Below, piece after piece: positions 22,391 through 33,771 of a stretch of 64,000 bases of DNA; the stretch's first letter is position 1; each line of letters begins with the position of its first letter. The notes below the pieces were generated by a model. That model was not told the origin of the DNA, ran no database searches, and was given only the letters and a program-made list of their open reading frames with translations. Source of the stretch: Hippasteria phrygiana (lineage: Eukaryota > Echinodermata > Asteroidea > Valvatida > Goniasteridae); NCBI GenBank assembly GCA_037893225.1, contig JAZGUH010000370.1, positions 1,178,001-1,242,000 on the forward strand, written 5' to 3'. The position numbers and the translations under genes are program-made.

Positions 22391-22545
22391 GTGTTGTAAC
22401 CAAGTCGTTTTTTCTCAAGTTAAGTCGAGTCACAAGTCAAATATTCACAAGTCAAGTCAAGTCCTGAGTCAATTTTTTCTAAGTCAAGTCAATTCCCAAG
22501 TCATTTTTTTCCAAGTCAAGTATCAAGTTTCATACAAGTCAATTG
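22391..22545 (+). mobile_element. 5' part of CAGTGTTGTA hAT-like MITE with AAGTC repeats
   Basis: Starts CAGTGTTGTAACCAAGTCG, then many AAGTCAAGTC words. It resembles the complete 226-bp element at 28765-28990. The right end was not found. Confidence 0.55.
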
Positions 22546-22735
22546 TTGCACATAGTAAATTCAAATTCCAATGACAAATGACTACGCATAGGCCGGCACG
22601 CATGCACTGTACAAAATCAACCTGGCATGCCGTCTTGATGATTCTCCATGCAATCGTCCAGTGATTTCATGGCCTGATGATCAGGGGTAACGCTCGTGTA
22701 GCAATCCGAGACATTTGTACATCTATAAAATGCTA

Positions 22736-23010
22736 TACGGGGGTGGTTCAAAAAAAAAGTTAACCCAAGTTTAAGGTGATTGTTCACCCACCTCCTACAA
22801 TTCCAAGAGAATGTATGTTTACCTAGTGTTGATGAGTAGGGTGTTTAGAAATAATCCTGAAAAAATGCTAGGTCTAGCTTAATTGGATCTCAAGGTATGG
22901 CCCATTACAGATGGCATGTACAAAACTGGCTTTGTAAATGAAGCATGTTAAAGACAGAAACTAAAAGGTAAGAAGCTCCCGTGGACAAGCCAGTTTTGAA
23001 CCACCCTGTA
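22736..23010. mobile_element. Mariner-like MITE, TA target
   Basis: The left end TACGGGGGTGGTTCAAAA and the right end TTTTGAACCACCCTGTA are inverted and flanked by TA on both sides, as in Tc1/mariner elements. It is 275 bp long and non-coding. Confidence 0.75.
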
Positions 23011-23204
23011 TAAGCGCTAACAATGCTCTAACAATATGTTGCATACATGTATATTCTTGTGTGTAATGCACATATACATGTACACACAATTGAATATGCA
23101 TTACATACATGATCTCCTTAAAAAATGCGACCACGTTTGTTCCTGCAGACAGCAACCAATTATGCATATTGATGGATTCAGCCACTGCGGCCTTGTCCTT
23201 GGTT

Positions 23205-23435
23205 GTGTTACGCACATAATACAATTTGAAACAGGAACTGTCGGGCGAAAATAACTTCCTATAACATATTTTCATTTCCCACACGTCTATGTAAATGACT
23301 TTGAACCAGGCAATATCCTTGAAATGTGTTACGCGCATAATACAATTTGAAACAGGAACTGTCGGTCGAAAATAATTTCCTATAACTTATTTTCGTTTCC
23401 TACATGTCTATGTAAATGCTTGGAACCAGTGAGCT
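23205..23435. repeat. Two-copy tandem duplication (about 122-bp period)
   Basis: CATAATACAATTTGAAACAG, GAACTGTCGG.CGAAAATAA and GTCTATGTAAATG appear twice in order, at about 23214 and 23336, with a few substitutions. A recent local duplication. Confidence 0.8.
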
Positions 23436-23834
23436 CTCTCGAACGAGAACTGCATCCGTAATTTCACTTTTGGCAGGATGTTCCTGTGAGTTAACATTGA
23501 CTTTGAATTGTTGTTTTAAAAATTCACGGTCAAGGTAAAATGGCACGTCAGGATTATTATTCAAATGCCAAAACGATTGTTCCTTCATGGCGAATTATTT
23601 TGCAGTCAGGCTGTTCCGTAATACTGAACAGCAGTTAAGTTTTTAAAAGGGAAATTGTCCTCTACATTTTCACCTATTTAGATTGTTCCATATTTCTTCC
23701 AAGCTCGAAGGCAATATTTATTTTGTAAAAAGGGTTTTTTAGCATCAGGCAATTTTCGGGGGAGAGGGCATTTAAAAAAAAACAATTTTTAACACTTCTA
23801 TTTAGATAATGGCAGGTGATATTTTCCAAGATAC

Positions 23835-24115
23835 AGTACATTGCAATTGAAAGTTAATACTGTAAATAGGAATGGAAAGAGAAATTTCACATGCACATTT
23901 TGCCCTTTTCCCCCCTGCGAATTCCTGTGGGAAATTATTTTCACACTTTTGAGAAAAGGTGTCAAAATATCTTCCCACTTGTGTAAAAAAAGCGTGAACA
24001 TGTTCTTCCATAGAGGGAACATTTTTGTTCACATTTTGTGAAATGAAAATGAATTTCTCGAAAGAGAAAAACCGTGAAGAGAAATTCCCATTCCCATTTC
24101 AATTGCAATGTTTTG
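23835..24115. mobile_element. MITE, second copy of the 2866-3192 family
   Basis: ACAGTACATTGCAATTGAAAG at the left and TTCCCATTTCAATTGCAATG at the right, with TGTGGGAAATTATTTTCACA inside. Confidence 0.6.
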
Positions 24116-24344
24116 TTAGCTGCTCTAGTTTTTTTTCTTTTTCTTTTCTTTTCTCTCTAAAATGCCATAAAAATGCAAACAAAAGAGACAGAATGCCTCC
24201 CAGGCCATCTATTGTCTGTTTTAAATAAGCCAGTTCGGTATTTCAACTGCGCATGTGCACAATGACATTTTGTCCGAATGACCCGCGTGACCTAACGCGC
24301 GCATGTGAATGCAAAAGGTGGTCGCACAAAGCGCACGTGTTCAA

Positions 24345-24660
24345 TTCAATCAGAAAAGCCTGGCCAAGCCCCGGGAACGCCCGGGCCTTCGGGCTTTGAT
24401 AATCCCCTGGTTGTACACAATAAACTGCCCACTAATGCTGGAGTCCAGGCAGCTCCCATTGTTCACCCAGACTTGATCTCCGGCCCGTGAATGGAATGAC
24501 AACAAAAGCAATCACTCGTAGTATAAGATGCTCTATTGTTAGGTGATTTGCAATGTGGCTCACAATAGCAAGACTAAAAGCCAGAAGGCCCGGGCCTGGC
24601 CAGGCTTTTCAACGGCCTGGCCCGACCATGGGTTAGGCAGTGCTCCCTTATTGATCCGGA
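24345..24660 (+). mobile_element. GAAAAGCCTGGCCAAG inverted-end element
   Basis: GAAAAGCCTGGCCAAGCCCC and CCCGGGCCTGGCCAGGCTTTTC face each other, followed by GGCCTGGCCCGACCATGGG and AGGCAGTGCTCCCTTA. A second copy, in the same orientation, is at 53785-54070. Confidence 0.65.
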
Positions 24661-24689
24661 TGACTAATGACAACAAAAGCCGTCTTGAA

Positions 24690-25445
24690 AAAAAAGAAGA
24701 TTTGAATGGCCAGCAGGTTCGGCAACTCATCACCAATGCTTCGCGTAGACTTTACATTCTTAGTAAACTTAAGAAAATTGGTGTTAAAATTGATGATCTC
24801 ATTTTAATTTACAAGATTTACATTCATATTACACTTGAATACGGTGCAGTAGTTTGGTCTTCGGGTGGGTCTCACTTTAAATCAACCTCAAAGTATTGAA
24901 AGAGTTCAGAAACGTGCCCTCCAGATAATTTGTTACCCAAATGTCTTGCCCAAATGTTCTTAATCTTCTTAACATCCAATCGCTTTCAGACAGACGTGTT
25001 GACCTTGCCACTCAATTTGCCAAAAACTTGCTGGTTTCTGAAAAACACCGTCATATGATGCTTCCCAATCCAAGACATTCTCTCACCAAACGTAATCTTA
25101 TCCAACCATCTTACCATGCCTCATATCAATACTCATATCAATATAAAAAGAATCCTGTCCCCTCTATGATTAGATTAATTAATTCTCAGTAGTTGTGGTT
25201 TTTAGGCATTTTCAATTTATAAATATAATTGTATTCTCTTTTTTATTATATTCTAATAATTTAATTGTAATGTTAGTCACTGTTATTGTAATTTTTGTCG
25301 AAATTTTACCGTTTATATAATTGTTTGCAACCATTGTAAATGTAAAAATTTTACTGGAAAAACCAGATATTTTTAGTTAAGTCCTTGGGACTTTTTCTTT
25401 GGTGGCTACTTTTAATAATAAAACCGGGATATGAAATAAAATGAA
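24690..25445 (+). mobile_element. Non-LTR retrotransposon 3' half (reverse transcriptase C-terminus)
   Basis: Frames read LITNASRRLYILSKLKKIG and TLEYGAVVWSSG, then, after a frame change, ERVQKRALQIIC and later SLSDRRVDLATQFAKNL. This is the usual ending of CR1/Jockey-group reverse transcriptases (RALKIIxG..Y.....L..L..RR). A 3' tail with AATAAAATGAAAT follows at 25430. At least one frameshift and 5' truncation, so non-functional. Confidence 0.8.
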
Positions 25446-25956
25446 ATCTTGGAAAATATTGCCGGCCATGTTCTACAAACAGAAGTTAAAAAATAGGAGT
25501 CCTTCTTATTATTATTTTTTTTGTGGAAAATAAACCGTTTTGATATATTTTGCCAAACCAGTGCCCATACTGAGTCCCACTAATATCTAATACTAATAAA
25601 CTAGCAATCCAATTTGGATATATATTTTTGCGACACCCCATCCACAGCACGAACAAAGCAGTTTTAACGAAAGCATCGGATTACACGTACAATAATGCAT
25701 CTACCCCCCCCCCCCCCCCCACAACCCACATCTGACCTATTTCTTTCCCTGCCTAGGTTTTATGACCGTCTCTCGAGGGATTCCTTTGGAGTTTCGCTTT
25801 GAATCGCTCTGTATTTTGACTGAATGGCAACAGAGGAACACGTTTCCCCCGGCCTTGTTCAGCTTGTTCCGACACAGCTCTGGAACACGCACCACCTTAT
25901 TCAAATGCTAATTGTCAAACAGGAAATATTTCAAACTACCTGTATGCACATGACTG
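25446..25956. other. Intergenic; C-run
   Basis: About 15 consecutive C near 25707-25721. A short plus-strand frame after TTCCCTGCCTAG (25756) ends at TAA within 160 bases and lacks a recognisable domain. Confidence 0.35.
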
Positions 25957-26210
25957 CAGGGGGCGAGATTTGTCAGGAGTTTTTCCTAATTTTAGGATTT
26001 TTTGTAAGATTTTGTTTTTTACGAATTTCAGAATTTTTAAAGAATATTTTTTGAAATCTGGAATTCCTGAGGTGTTACCCTAAAGGAGGTTTTACCTGTA
26101 AAAGTGGATATACATGTAGACAAATAGACCCAACGTTGCTCTGGGGTCCTGAACGACCCCCCAAACACTGCATTTCGTGGATTTTTCATTTTCGGCCAAT
26201 CTCACCCCTG
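25957..26210 (+). mobile_element. CAGGGGTGAGATT-ended MITE
   Basis: CAGGGGGCGAGATTTGTCAGG at the left and CCAATCTCACCCCTG at the right, 254 bp, with GGAATTCCTGAGGTG and ACCTGTAAAAGTGGATAT inside, shared with 7356-7630 and 63610-63865. Confidence 0.75.
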
Positions 26211-26299
26211 GCCTGTGGCCCAAAGTGACCAACATTATAGTCTTGAACCTAAATTTATTTCAACCCTTCCCCCCCTAGCTCACTGCACATTTCATTATT

Positions 26300-26395
26300 A
26301 CCAACATGGCACTCCACCAACTGAGCTATCTTGCCCTATGTTTAAATAGCAGTCTCCCAAATTGTCAGTGTCTTTGTTCGGGGGTTGGGGGGTGC
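26300..26395 (-). mobile_element. SINE family A, truncated
   Basis: CTCCACCAACTGAGCTATCTTGCC (box A reversed) and GTCTCCCAAATTGTCAGTG are present, but the box B half is missing. Confidence 0.65.
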
Positions 26396-26699
26396 TAGTT
26401 TGACAAATTCCTGATTTTGCACTAGTCGATCAGACAACTAAAAACGTACTCAATATTAAACTACCTTGTGACAGTTTTCAAAAATGTCTATGCCAGGCCA
26501 GTATAAAAAGTCAAAACCTTGGATCACATGGAGTTCCAAAAATTGTGGACTAGCCCTATTTGACAGTAATGTCACATTATCAGGTCAATGACATGCAGTG
26601 GCATACACATCGTGCCGTGGTGATTTAATGCCTGGTATGCAGCAGTTCGACATCAGCGTGATCTAGTTATCGATCCTCACAAGTACCCATTTATACTCC

Positions 26700-27270
26700 T
26701 GGGTAGAGAGAAATCATTACAGTAAAAAAGTCTTGGCCTATTAAACACATAAACACCATCATCCTACTACTGTCACATCTAGGACAGTGCTCCAGCTTGC
26801 TGTTTGTCCCTCTTTGATAAGATTCAGCGGCGTGTTTCAAATCTGGTTGGTCAGGACCTGGCATCTTCCCTGGAACCCCTTCATGTCTGACGCTCTGTTG
26901 CTTCATTGAGCCTCTTTTATCGCTACTATCATGGAAGGTGTTCCAGTGGCCTTTTATAGTTCCCCCGTCCAAACTTTCAGGCGCTCTACTCGCCTGGCTG
27001 TCTCATCACATCCTTTCACTGTTGTTCCAAATGCTAGTACTGTGAGATACTCTTCAAGTTTGTTTCCCTCGTACTGCCTCTCTTTGGAACTCCTTACCTG
27101 TAACCTACTTCCTTTCCACCTATAATCTTTCACAAATCAAACGAAATGTGAATAGATACCTTCTATCCCTGTGATTTCTGTCTTTTCTTGTCTTGTGTAG
27201 CCCACACCTTGAGTGGCCTTTTGGCCTTGTGTTGGGCGATACTCCAGCGGGGTTTGAGCATAAAATAATA
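26700..27270 (+). mobile_element. Non-LTR retrotransposon 3' end
   Basis: DKIQRRVSNLVGQDLASSLE is read at about 26816-26875, followed after a stop by RSVASLSLFYRYYHGRCSSG. This matches the paralogue at 34829-35335. Several frameshifts and stops. The tail is TTTGAGCATAAAATAAT. Confidence 0.75.
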
Positions 27271-27384
27271 CCCCCACGAGTCAGGCATCATAACCACTAA
27301 AATATACGTCCATAAATTGTTCTACAAACTCCACACATTTGCTCATAAACATTCCTCCTCATAAACAGGAAATATTTCACTCAC

Positions 27385-27521
27385 CATTAGTTGTTTGCCG
27401 GGTCCCGACACCTTCTCCGCCGATTCCCTCTGCATGGCTGTCATGAACAAATTTATCCACGATCTCTCTCCAAATAACTTTGTCTCCAAGACACTTCCTT
27501 GTTCTAATAATGCGTTCAGAA
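27385..27521 (-). CDS. Possible internal exon of an unidentified minus-strand gene
   Basis: The minus strand shows a pyrimidine-rich acceptor CTCTGCCGTTCTGCTCTTAG ending at 27522, an open frame of 45 codons with one extra base at each end, and the strong donor AATG|GTGAGT at 27385/27384. The frame begins SERIIRTRKCLGDKVIW and includes VDKFVHDSHAEGIGGEG. No family was recognised. Surrounding DNA (27280-28480) is low in repeats, which suits a gene. No partner exon was found, so this remains a hypothesis. Confidence 0.35.
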
Positions 27522-28489
27522 CTAAGAGCAGAACGGCAGAGCGTGATGGTCAAGGGACTTGACGATCAGCGTCGACACTGACAGCTGGGATGTCTATCTT
27601 TTAATAATGTGGAAACAACACAACTGCAAAACTTGACAAGCGGACGGCTGATAAAACACTGTTTACGCCAAGTCTTGATGATGATATGGGACGCACTCCT
27701 ACACAAGCCTTCAAGAGCATCAGTTCAACAAAAAAGAGATTCGCAGCTTATAAATAATCCAGTGTAGATCAAACGCTACGGTGCTCAATGACTGATAATC
27801 ATTAAAAAGAAAAATGTTTATAATTGCTTATTTTACAACCATCCGTTGCTAGGCAACAGCATCCACAGGCCATTCGTCCTCAGTCACGCACCGTATCAAT
27901 TAAAAACAAAATACAGAGTCAAACACGTGGCATCACAGGCGAATATGCAAATCTGGCGATAATTCGATATCAAAAATGATAATCCAGCATTCAGGGATAT
28001 TACGCAGACATAAAAACGAAACCGAGATGCTGGCAGACAAGTAATCAAAATTGCATGTATCCGTGTATCCATTAACAGTAACGATAATCCAGGAAAAACG
28101 CGGTTTACAGTCCACTTGGCCCAGATGTCGACAATGAATGCCGCAGTCAGTTACTCTCACCTTAACACGGCATACATCACCGACACTTGAATGGACTTCC
28201 TTTTAGTGCCCGTCCAATGATGTACATTATAGACAGGGGTTATTCATCTTCCTGTACCGGTACGTGACGTGTGTGCTGAGGATATCATGCTTGTAGGCAG
28301 CAGGTTTTGACACTGACCAATGACGTGCTTTATAGCTGTAGTTCCCATCACCACAACCACACTCTTCCTATAACATGCCATCCATTATTTCTAAAGTTCA
28401 ATTTTATCGAACTGATTCTTTTTTTTATACTCTTCATGAGGCCAAAGTAGGAATAGATGGGAATAAAATCGACTGTCTGTTTGGCAAAG
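27522..28489. other. Repeat-poor intergenic or intronic DNA
   Basis: No named repeat and no second exon. An RFX-like motif lies at 27845-27857. Possibly intron or upstream DNA of the candidate exon at 27385-27521. Confidence 0.3.
27845..27857. promoter_or_regulatory. RFX X-box-like motif
   Basis: GTTGCTAGGCAAC; its reverse complement GTTGCCTAGCAAC fits the RFX consensus exactly. It lies 324 bases upstream of the candidate minus-strand exon. Function not shown. Confidence 0.35.
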
Positions 28490-28551
28490 GTACATGTACA
28501 ACACATTTGCAAACATCAAAAAACGAAACTACTGAATTATTATGAAATACC

Positions 28552-28701
28552 TTAACCCTAACCCTGCCAGACGCAGCACAGTGCATCTGTGGTGACAGCT
28601 CCACTTTGCTGCACTCTGCACACAAGTCAATGTGACAAAGTATGCAATCTGATGCGTCTGGCAGGGTTTCTAGTTAAAATACCCTGGAGGGTTAGGGTTA
28701 A
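28552..28701. mobile_element. 150-bp TTAACCCTAACCCTGCCAG element, TTAA duplicated
   Basis: TTAACCCTAACCCTGCCAGA at the left and CTGGAGGGTTAGGGTTAA at the right. The host MITE has a simple CTTA at this point in other copies, so the TTAA duplication is directly visible. It is piggyBac-like in target choice, with ends that mimic the TTAGGG telomere repeat. Confidence 0.85.
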
Positions 28702-28764
28702 CACTTGATTTTGAGTGAATAATAGTCTCAAGCATCCTGTGAAATCATGGCACCTGGTGTGCTG

Positions 28765-28990
28765 CAGTGTTGTAGTCAAGACCATCACAAGACCACACAA
28801 GACCCTGCAAGACCAGCACAAGACCAGCACAAGACCAGCAGTCTTAATAATCCAAGTCTTAAGCTATTCAAATGAACTGTAACAAAAGCATTCCTTTGTC
28901 ATGGTTTATGCTGTTACTTGTGCCTGTTACAAGCTGGTCTTGTGAATGGTCTTGTGCATGGTCTTGTGCCTGGTCTCGACTACAACACTG
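28765..28990. mobile_element. 226-bp hAT-like MITE with perfect 8-bp target duplication
   Basis: GTGTGCTG at 28757-28764 is repeated at 28991-28998. Ends CAGTGTTGTAGTCAAGACCA and TGGTCTCGACTACAACACTG are inverted. The interior is made of ACAAGACC and GGTCTTGT repeats on opposite strands. hAT elements make 8-bp duplications and commonly have CAGTG ends. Non-coding. Confidence 0.9.
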
Positions 28991-29450
28991 GTGTGCTGTC
29001 ATTTTCAAGAAAAGTGGATTTTTTATATCAATTTCCAGTGACCATCGTTGAAAAAAAAACGGATTTTCTTCAAATACATGTACATGTACTTCCCCCGATT
29101 TACCAACTTTTTTTTTGTCCACATTTTGTTTGCCAATTGGTTAATACACATCTGTGAATGGGTGCAAGCCGCTAGCTACATGTAGTCTAGTTTCCCAACT
29201 TGATAATTCCCTGATATCTATTAGCATTTTTTTCTCTTTTTCCCCACCAGCATCTACATGTACATGTACATGTATGCACACACAAATCTAAAAACATCAG
29301 TGTTACAGTATTTTCCATAAAATACAAACCCAAAATTCATTGATTTCTGAAAATTACAGCAAAAGCAAATGTTACATACTACACGTACATAATGTGCCTT
29401 TAAAAAAAACCGAGCAAAAGAATTTACCAACACTTTAAAGCTCTGGTGCA

Positions 29451-30047
29451 TTCAATGCGTGGTACAGAAGGGGGCTGAATTTGAGACAGGAAGTCCATCA
29501 CATACACACGCGCGTGTGCTCACACCCACCCCTAGTTGCCTCCGTTGCCATGACAACCAAGGATCGCATCACGACATCCATCCATCGCAAGCAATCCTCG
29601 GTTGTGCAGAGGGCCTCGTTGCCTACTCAAGGAGAAGAGTATTGACATCTTGTCACGGTGACGACCCTTGCAACCCGTGCGTAGGTGACAAGAGATTTAT
29701 GCGAATTTGACACGGATGGTTTTTATATCAATTAGTCAAATTGGTTGTGTGTTTCCCCACAGTGGGACGGCTACAAAAAAAGCAGTAAGACTCGGAGCGA
29801 AGCCGGAAGGAAAATTCTATTCACTATCCAGGCCACCTGAGGCCAGTTTATTTTTAAGAGCTGACAATTTTCTGCCAAACTGGGAAAAACAAATATAATT
29901 TAACAGATCTCCTATTTTTTTTCATTCAAAAAATGGTCAACGAATAAGTTATTTTTATTTTTATTTTTTCATCACGTTTTAAATCTTCAACATCACTCTA
30001 CATGTTTTACTCATGATGAGATGCAGATTTTCTTTTCATTGGCTATT
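29451..30047. other. Intergenic; no supported gene
   Basis: GTTGCCATGACAAC at about 29543 is a near match to the RFX motif. A possible acceptor TTTCCCCACAG at about 29761 precedes a 44-codon frame ending at TAA, but nothing recognisable is encoded. Confidence 0.3.
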
Positions 30048-30125
30048 AACCCTAACCCTGCAAAACCCTACAAAATCCAACAAAATCCAACAAAACCCAA
30101 CAAAACCCAACAAAATCCAACAATG
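30048..30125. repeat. TTAACCCTAACCC end with CAAAATCCAA minisatellite
   Basis: TTAACCCTAACCCTGCAAAA is followed by seven or so 10-bp units CAACAAAATC/CAACAAAACC. It looks like one end of a TTAACCC element with its own short array. The other end was not found. Confidence 0.65.
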
Positions 30126-30239
30126 GTAAGAAGCTGTTGCTGGATTTATAGCAGTCAACACAAACTGCAAAGTGTGCAACATATACGTGACAAAATCAAA
30201 GATAATCGTCACATGTACATGTGTACTATCATGTAGGCA

Positions 30240-30575
30240 TTGAGTGTACAGTACATGTACATTACCACTGAAAGTTAACACTTGCTAATGGGAATGGGAA
30301 ATTTTCCAAAAAGAATTCGCAGTTACATTCGCATTTCGCATGCAACTTTTGCCCACTGCGAATTCAAGTGGGAAATTATTTTTTCCACTTGTGAGGAAAG
30401 GCATGAAAAATGTTTTCAAAATGTGGGAAAAGGCGTGAAAAATGTTTTCCCACTTGTCGGATTTTTTTTTCACATTTTGTAAAATGAAAATGAATTCCGT
30501 TGGAAGAGAAAAAGTGTGAAGAGAAACTCCCATTCCCAGGTTAACTTTCAAATGCAGTGTACTGTACACGTGTGA
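30240..30575. mobile_element. MITE, third copy of the 2866-3192 family
   Basis: GTACAGTACATGTACATTACC...GAAAGTTAACAC at the left and GGTTAACTTTCAAATGCAGTG...GTAC at the right are inverted. Internal GTGGGAAATTATTTTTTCC is shared. Confidence 0.65.
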
Positions 30576-32455
30576 AACCTCCATAGTCTACATGTACAGT
30601 ACTACATGTACGCCGACTTGTATTTCTAATACATAAATTGCTCACAGAATGTCCTTTTTGTTGCGATCGATACGCACTGACAATTCCTCCTCCGAGGCCC
30701 CCCCCCCCCCCCCCCCGCCCCCTCTTTCACTTGTTTCCCGGTCAACAACCTTCTCCCCCGATGGCACGCTGATCAGGAAAGTGAAAAAATTAGAGCGAGA
30801 TGCCATCCTCCACAAGAATTTGGGTCAAAGAATTCAGGTCTTACAAGATTTCCATTAGAGGGGGCTTAGAATGTCCCGGGAGGACGGCGCAAACATCAGA
30901 ATTAATGAACTGGACACGTTTGAAATCACCCCTGCAGTCTCCTAAGATTTTTGCGCTTCAATATTCTGATCCTCACAGGTCGACAAAATGAAAACTAAAA
31001 ATACCCCCGGCCCAAAACTACTTTCTAAAATCTAAAACATTTATAAAAACAAAAAGACGGAAAATTTCAGTACAAAAGATTGGTAAATGTGCCTGATGAG
31101 CTGTGCGGTTCTGAGCAGAATTGGGTTTGGTGAAACTCGATGATCAGAGGTGGGGATTGCACTACTGCGGTCTTAGCCGGCTGGCTTAACCAATCCGTTA
31201 TTAGCCGGCTTTCTCTCTTAGACGGTCTTGGATAAAGACGCTATTAAACCAAGCCCATTGCAATAAGCCGGTCTTCAATTTACTAATCCTGCAAGGAGTA
31301 ATGATTGACGAACAAATGCTCCATGGTTACCATGATACAGGACACGTGGCGCGCTTTGCAAAACATCAATCTGTCAATCGCAAGATTGATCGTCAAGGAA
31401 ATCTGTATTTAACGGTGCAACTCTGTGTCGTCATATTTATCTAAAGGGTCCAATCTATCCCAAAAAAATCCTCTCTTGACGCAGTGCTCTTCCATGTAAA
31501 TTATTCATAACTCAACTGAAAAGTAATTCTTGCGAGCGATTCACGAATATATACCAATTTTTCAATATCAATTAGGTTACATCTAATGCCCAGCTAAACT
31601 TATAGACCGCCTTAAGCCAGCCCAACCCAGGCTAACTACATGTACATGTACTTTAAGACTGTCTAAACACTTAAACCGTGTCATTGCAATTTGTTTATAT
31701 TTCATATTGGTTTATTGATCCCTATTGGTCGAGAGCCTGTCACGTGGGTGTGTTTAAACGGTTGTTTAAACACAGCTGGAAGTTGTTTAACACGGCGCGG
31801 TTTTAAACATTTTTTCCGGTGTCACACGAAATGTAGAGTCCTACAAAATCTGGTCCATTTTATTGGTTGAACACTCGAGCGACCAGTCACTCTCCTAATA
31901 AAGCAAGCGCAATACTACCGATACGTCCGTATTTAGAGTCCATAATTTCACACTACACCGGCACTGCTGCGTTCTGCACCACCTGGCGAGCGCGTCGCGC
32001 GCGCGTCAATTTCCATATAGGGAAATGTTTAGCACAACTCTCGCGTGGCATGAACCATTAATTAGCTGAAGGGGTGTTTTACAAACCAAGGTAAAAAAAA
32101 ATTGAACAAAATCATTGGAAATTTATAATTTTCGGTGGTTTTTGCTTAATTATACAAAAAGGTATTTTCGGCTCGGGTCATTATCAAGTGCCCAGGCCCC
32201 AAGGCGGTTTTAAACGTACGTTTAAAACCAGCCCAGCACATATTTATTCCCTTAATTATAATGGATTTACATAGTAAAAATTACATTTAAAAGTTAATTG
32301 ATGAACTATTAAAAAAGACATAGAACGAAACACAATATTATATATAACCACATTATTGCTCCATATTGTGTAATTAAATTAAGTATGGTATTGCACTGTC
32401 CTGCATTCGTTTTGTTTTACATCGGATTTCGGGAATTTTTAAGTTGTTTCTTAAG
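30576..32455. other. Intergenic; C-run and unassigned inverted words
   Basis: A C-run of about 17 lies at 30700-30716. The words TTAGCCGGCT and AAGCCGGTCTT near 31165-31275, and TAGACCGTCTG and AAGACCGCTTATTG near 32885-32935, suggest the ends of a large inverted-repeat element around 31145-32950 that contains the non-LTR fragment. Not resolved. No gene recognised. Confidence 0.35.
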
Positions 32456-32890
32456 ACCCTAGTATTATTTTTGAGTGGAATTAACTGTTTAAATTGATTT
32501 GTTCTCTCTGATGTTTTTTTTATAAAAAGCCACACACAACGATTTTCTTCGATCAGTTAAAGATTGTAAGTTACAATTAGTTAAAACATCATCGTAAGTT
32601 GTATAATTTGATCCCAATATTATTTTAAGGGCTCTCTTCTATGTACTCGTTCAATATGAGTTATTTGTTGTTTAGTCAGTGCCCCATTCCACACTGGAGC
32701 AGCGTATTCAGTAATTGGTCTAATAAAACATGTATAAATCGTCATAAGATCATGAGATGGAAGACTGTGACATTTTAAGCACACGTAACATGTGAATCTT
32801 ACTATTAGCCCGTTTATTAATAACTACATGTATGTTATCAACATTTCTATCCCATTTGAAATCATTTTCAAATTGTTTTACTTATAGACC
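32456..32890 (-). mobile_element. Non-LTR retrotransposon reverse-transcriptase fragment
   Basis: The minus strand reads FENDFKWDRNVDNI, then after a frame change SHDLMTIYTCFIRPITEYA, VWNGALTKQQITHIE and RALKIILGSNYTTYDDVL, plus SLTDRRKSLCVAFYKK. These are C-terminal motifs of CR1/Jockey-group reverse transcriptases. One frameshift near 32780. Truncated at both ends. Confidence 0.85.
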
Positions 32891-33034
32891 GTCTGACAGA
32901 CAGAGCGCATAGACAGCTTTAAGACCGCTTATTGAAATTCGCCCCTGGGAAGTGTGTCAGTTTGTCGTCTGAAATGAACTGAACGAGACAAGGAAAGTAT
33001 AGCATGTTACACACGGATATACACGTACATGTAT

Positions 33035-33215
33035 GTACTGTATACGTTCGAGGACAAGAGGAGAAAGAAAATACAAAGGAATCTTTCTTGTCCTCGGGAG
33101 TCAGTCTTTTGTTAAAATCGGTCCTCGGACGTAAAAATACGTGCTTAGTCTATGGGGTTGTGTTATATTAAAGGAACAATAGGAAACACAAAGCATTGTC
33201 CTCAGTAGTATAGGA
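33035..33215 (-). repeat. Dispersed repeat, inverted partner of 6345-6545
   Basis: GAGGACAAGAGGAGAAAGAA, GTGCTTAGTCTATGGGGTTG and ATTGTCCTCAGTAGTATAGG match the partner as reverse complements. Confidence 0.7.
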
Positions 33216-33763
33216 AAGCACGACTGCATGCACTAAATGTGCAAGTGACCTGGTTACTCTTTGAACCATGCCACTCAAAAGTGATAATGGGAGATTTTTT
33301 GCGACACTGGTGGCAGCAGACATACAAGTCCTTTTGCTACACGTGTAGTTCTGAGCATGCGTGCCTTGTTCTGAGCATGCGCGCCTTGTTCTGAGCACGC
33401 GCACGACTGGTGAGAACAATGGAAAAGGACCGGTAGGTCTGCTGCCACCACATGTCTCAAAGTCTCCCATTATATGTGGTGTGACGACCCTACGAGGTCA
33501 GACTGGTCACAATCGAGTCATCACATTTTTGTATTTCCATTCATAAATGCCTTCTTATATAAAACAGCTGTACAGGATAAATATGAGGATTTGCAGGACA
33601 TACAAAAACAGACAAACAAACAAAAGCCCCAAAACATACTTAACATACAAACAAAAACAAAAGGTTAATTTGCTACAAACGAAGAGACCTAGCGAAATTA
33701 TGTCTGTCAGCACAACATAGAAGACAGTCAAACGTTTAAATTCATTATTCCTTTTAAACTGAC
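33216..33763. other. Intergenic; inverted words
   Basis: ACTCAAAAGTGATAATGGGA and GGTGGCAGCAGAC (33272-33318) are partly inverted at 33438-33474 (GTCTGCTGCCACC and TCTCCCATTAT), enclosing a triple TTCTGAGCATGCG repeat. A MITE is possible. No gene. Confidence 0.45.
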
Positions 33764-33771
33764 ACTCAGAT

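Larger units (their letters stand above)
28490..29450 (-). mobile_element. Long GTGTACACGATTGG-family MITE with two nested insertions
   Basis: GAATTATTATGAAATACC, CATCCTGTGAAATCATGGCACC, TTTTCAAGAAAAGTGG and CACATTTTGTTTGC follow the family order. The sequence is interrupted at 28552-28701 and again at 28765-28990. Removing both inserts restores the order seen in the copies at 12240-13610 and 54065-54560. Confidence 0.75.

Noticed and set aside
23205..23435. CRISPR-like direct repeats
   Set aside because: Only two copies with a 122-bp period and similar spacers, in a eukaryotic context. It is a simple tandem duplication.
29762..29898. Possible terminal exon after TTTCCCCACAG
   Set aside because: A 44-codon tail without recognisable domain or upstream exon. 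Chance is a sufficient explanation.
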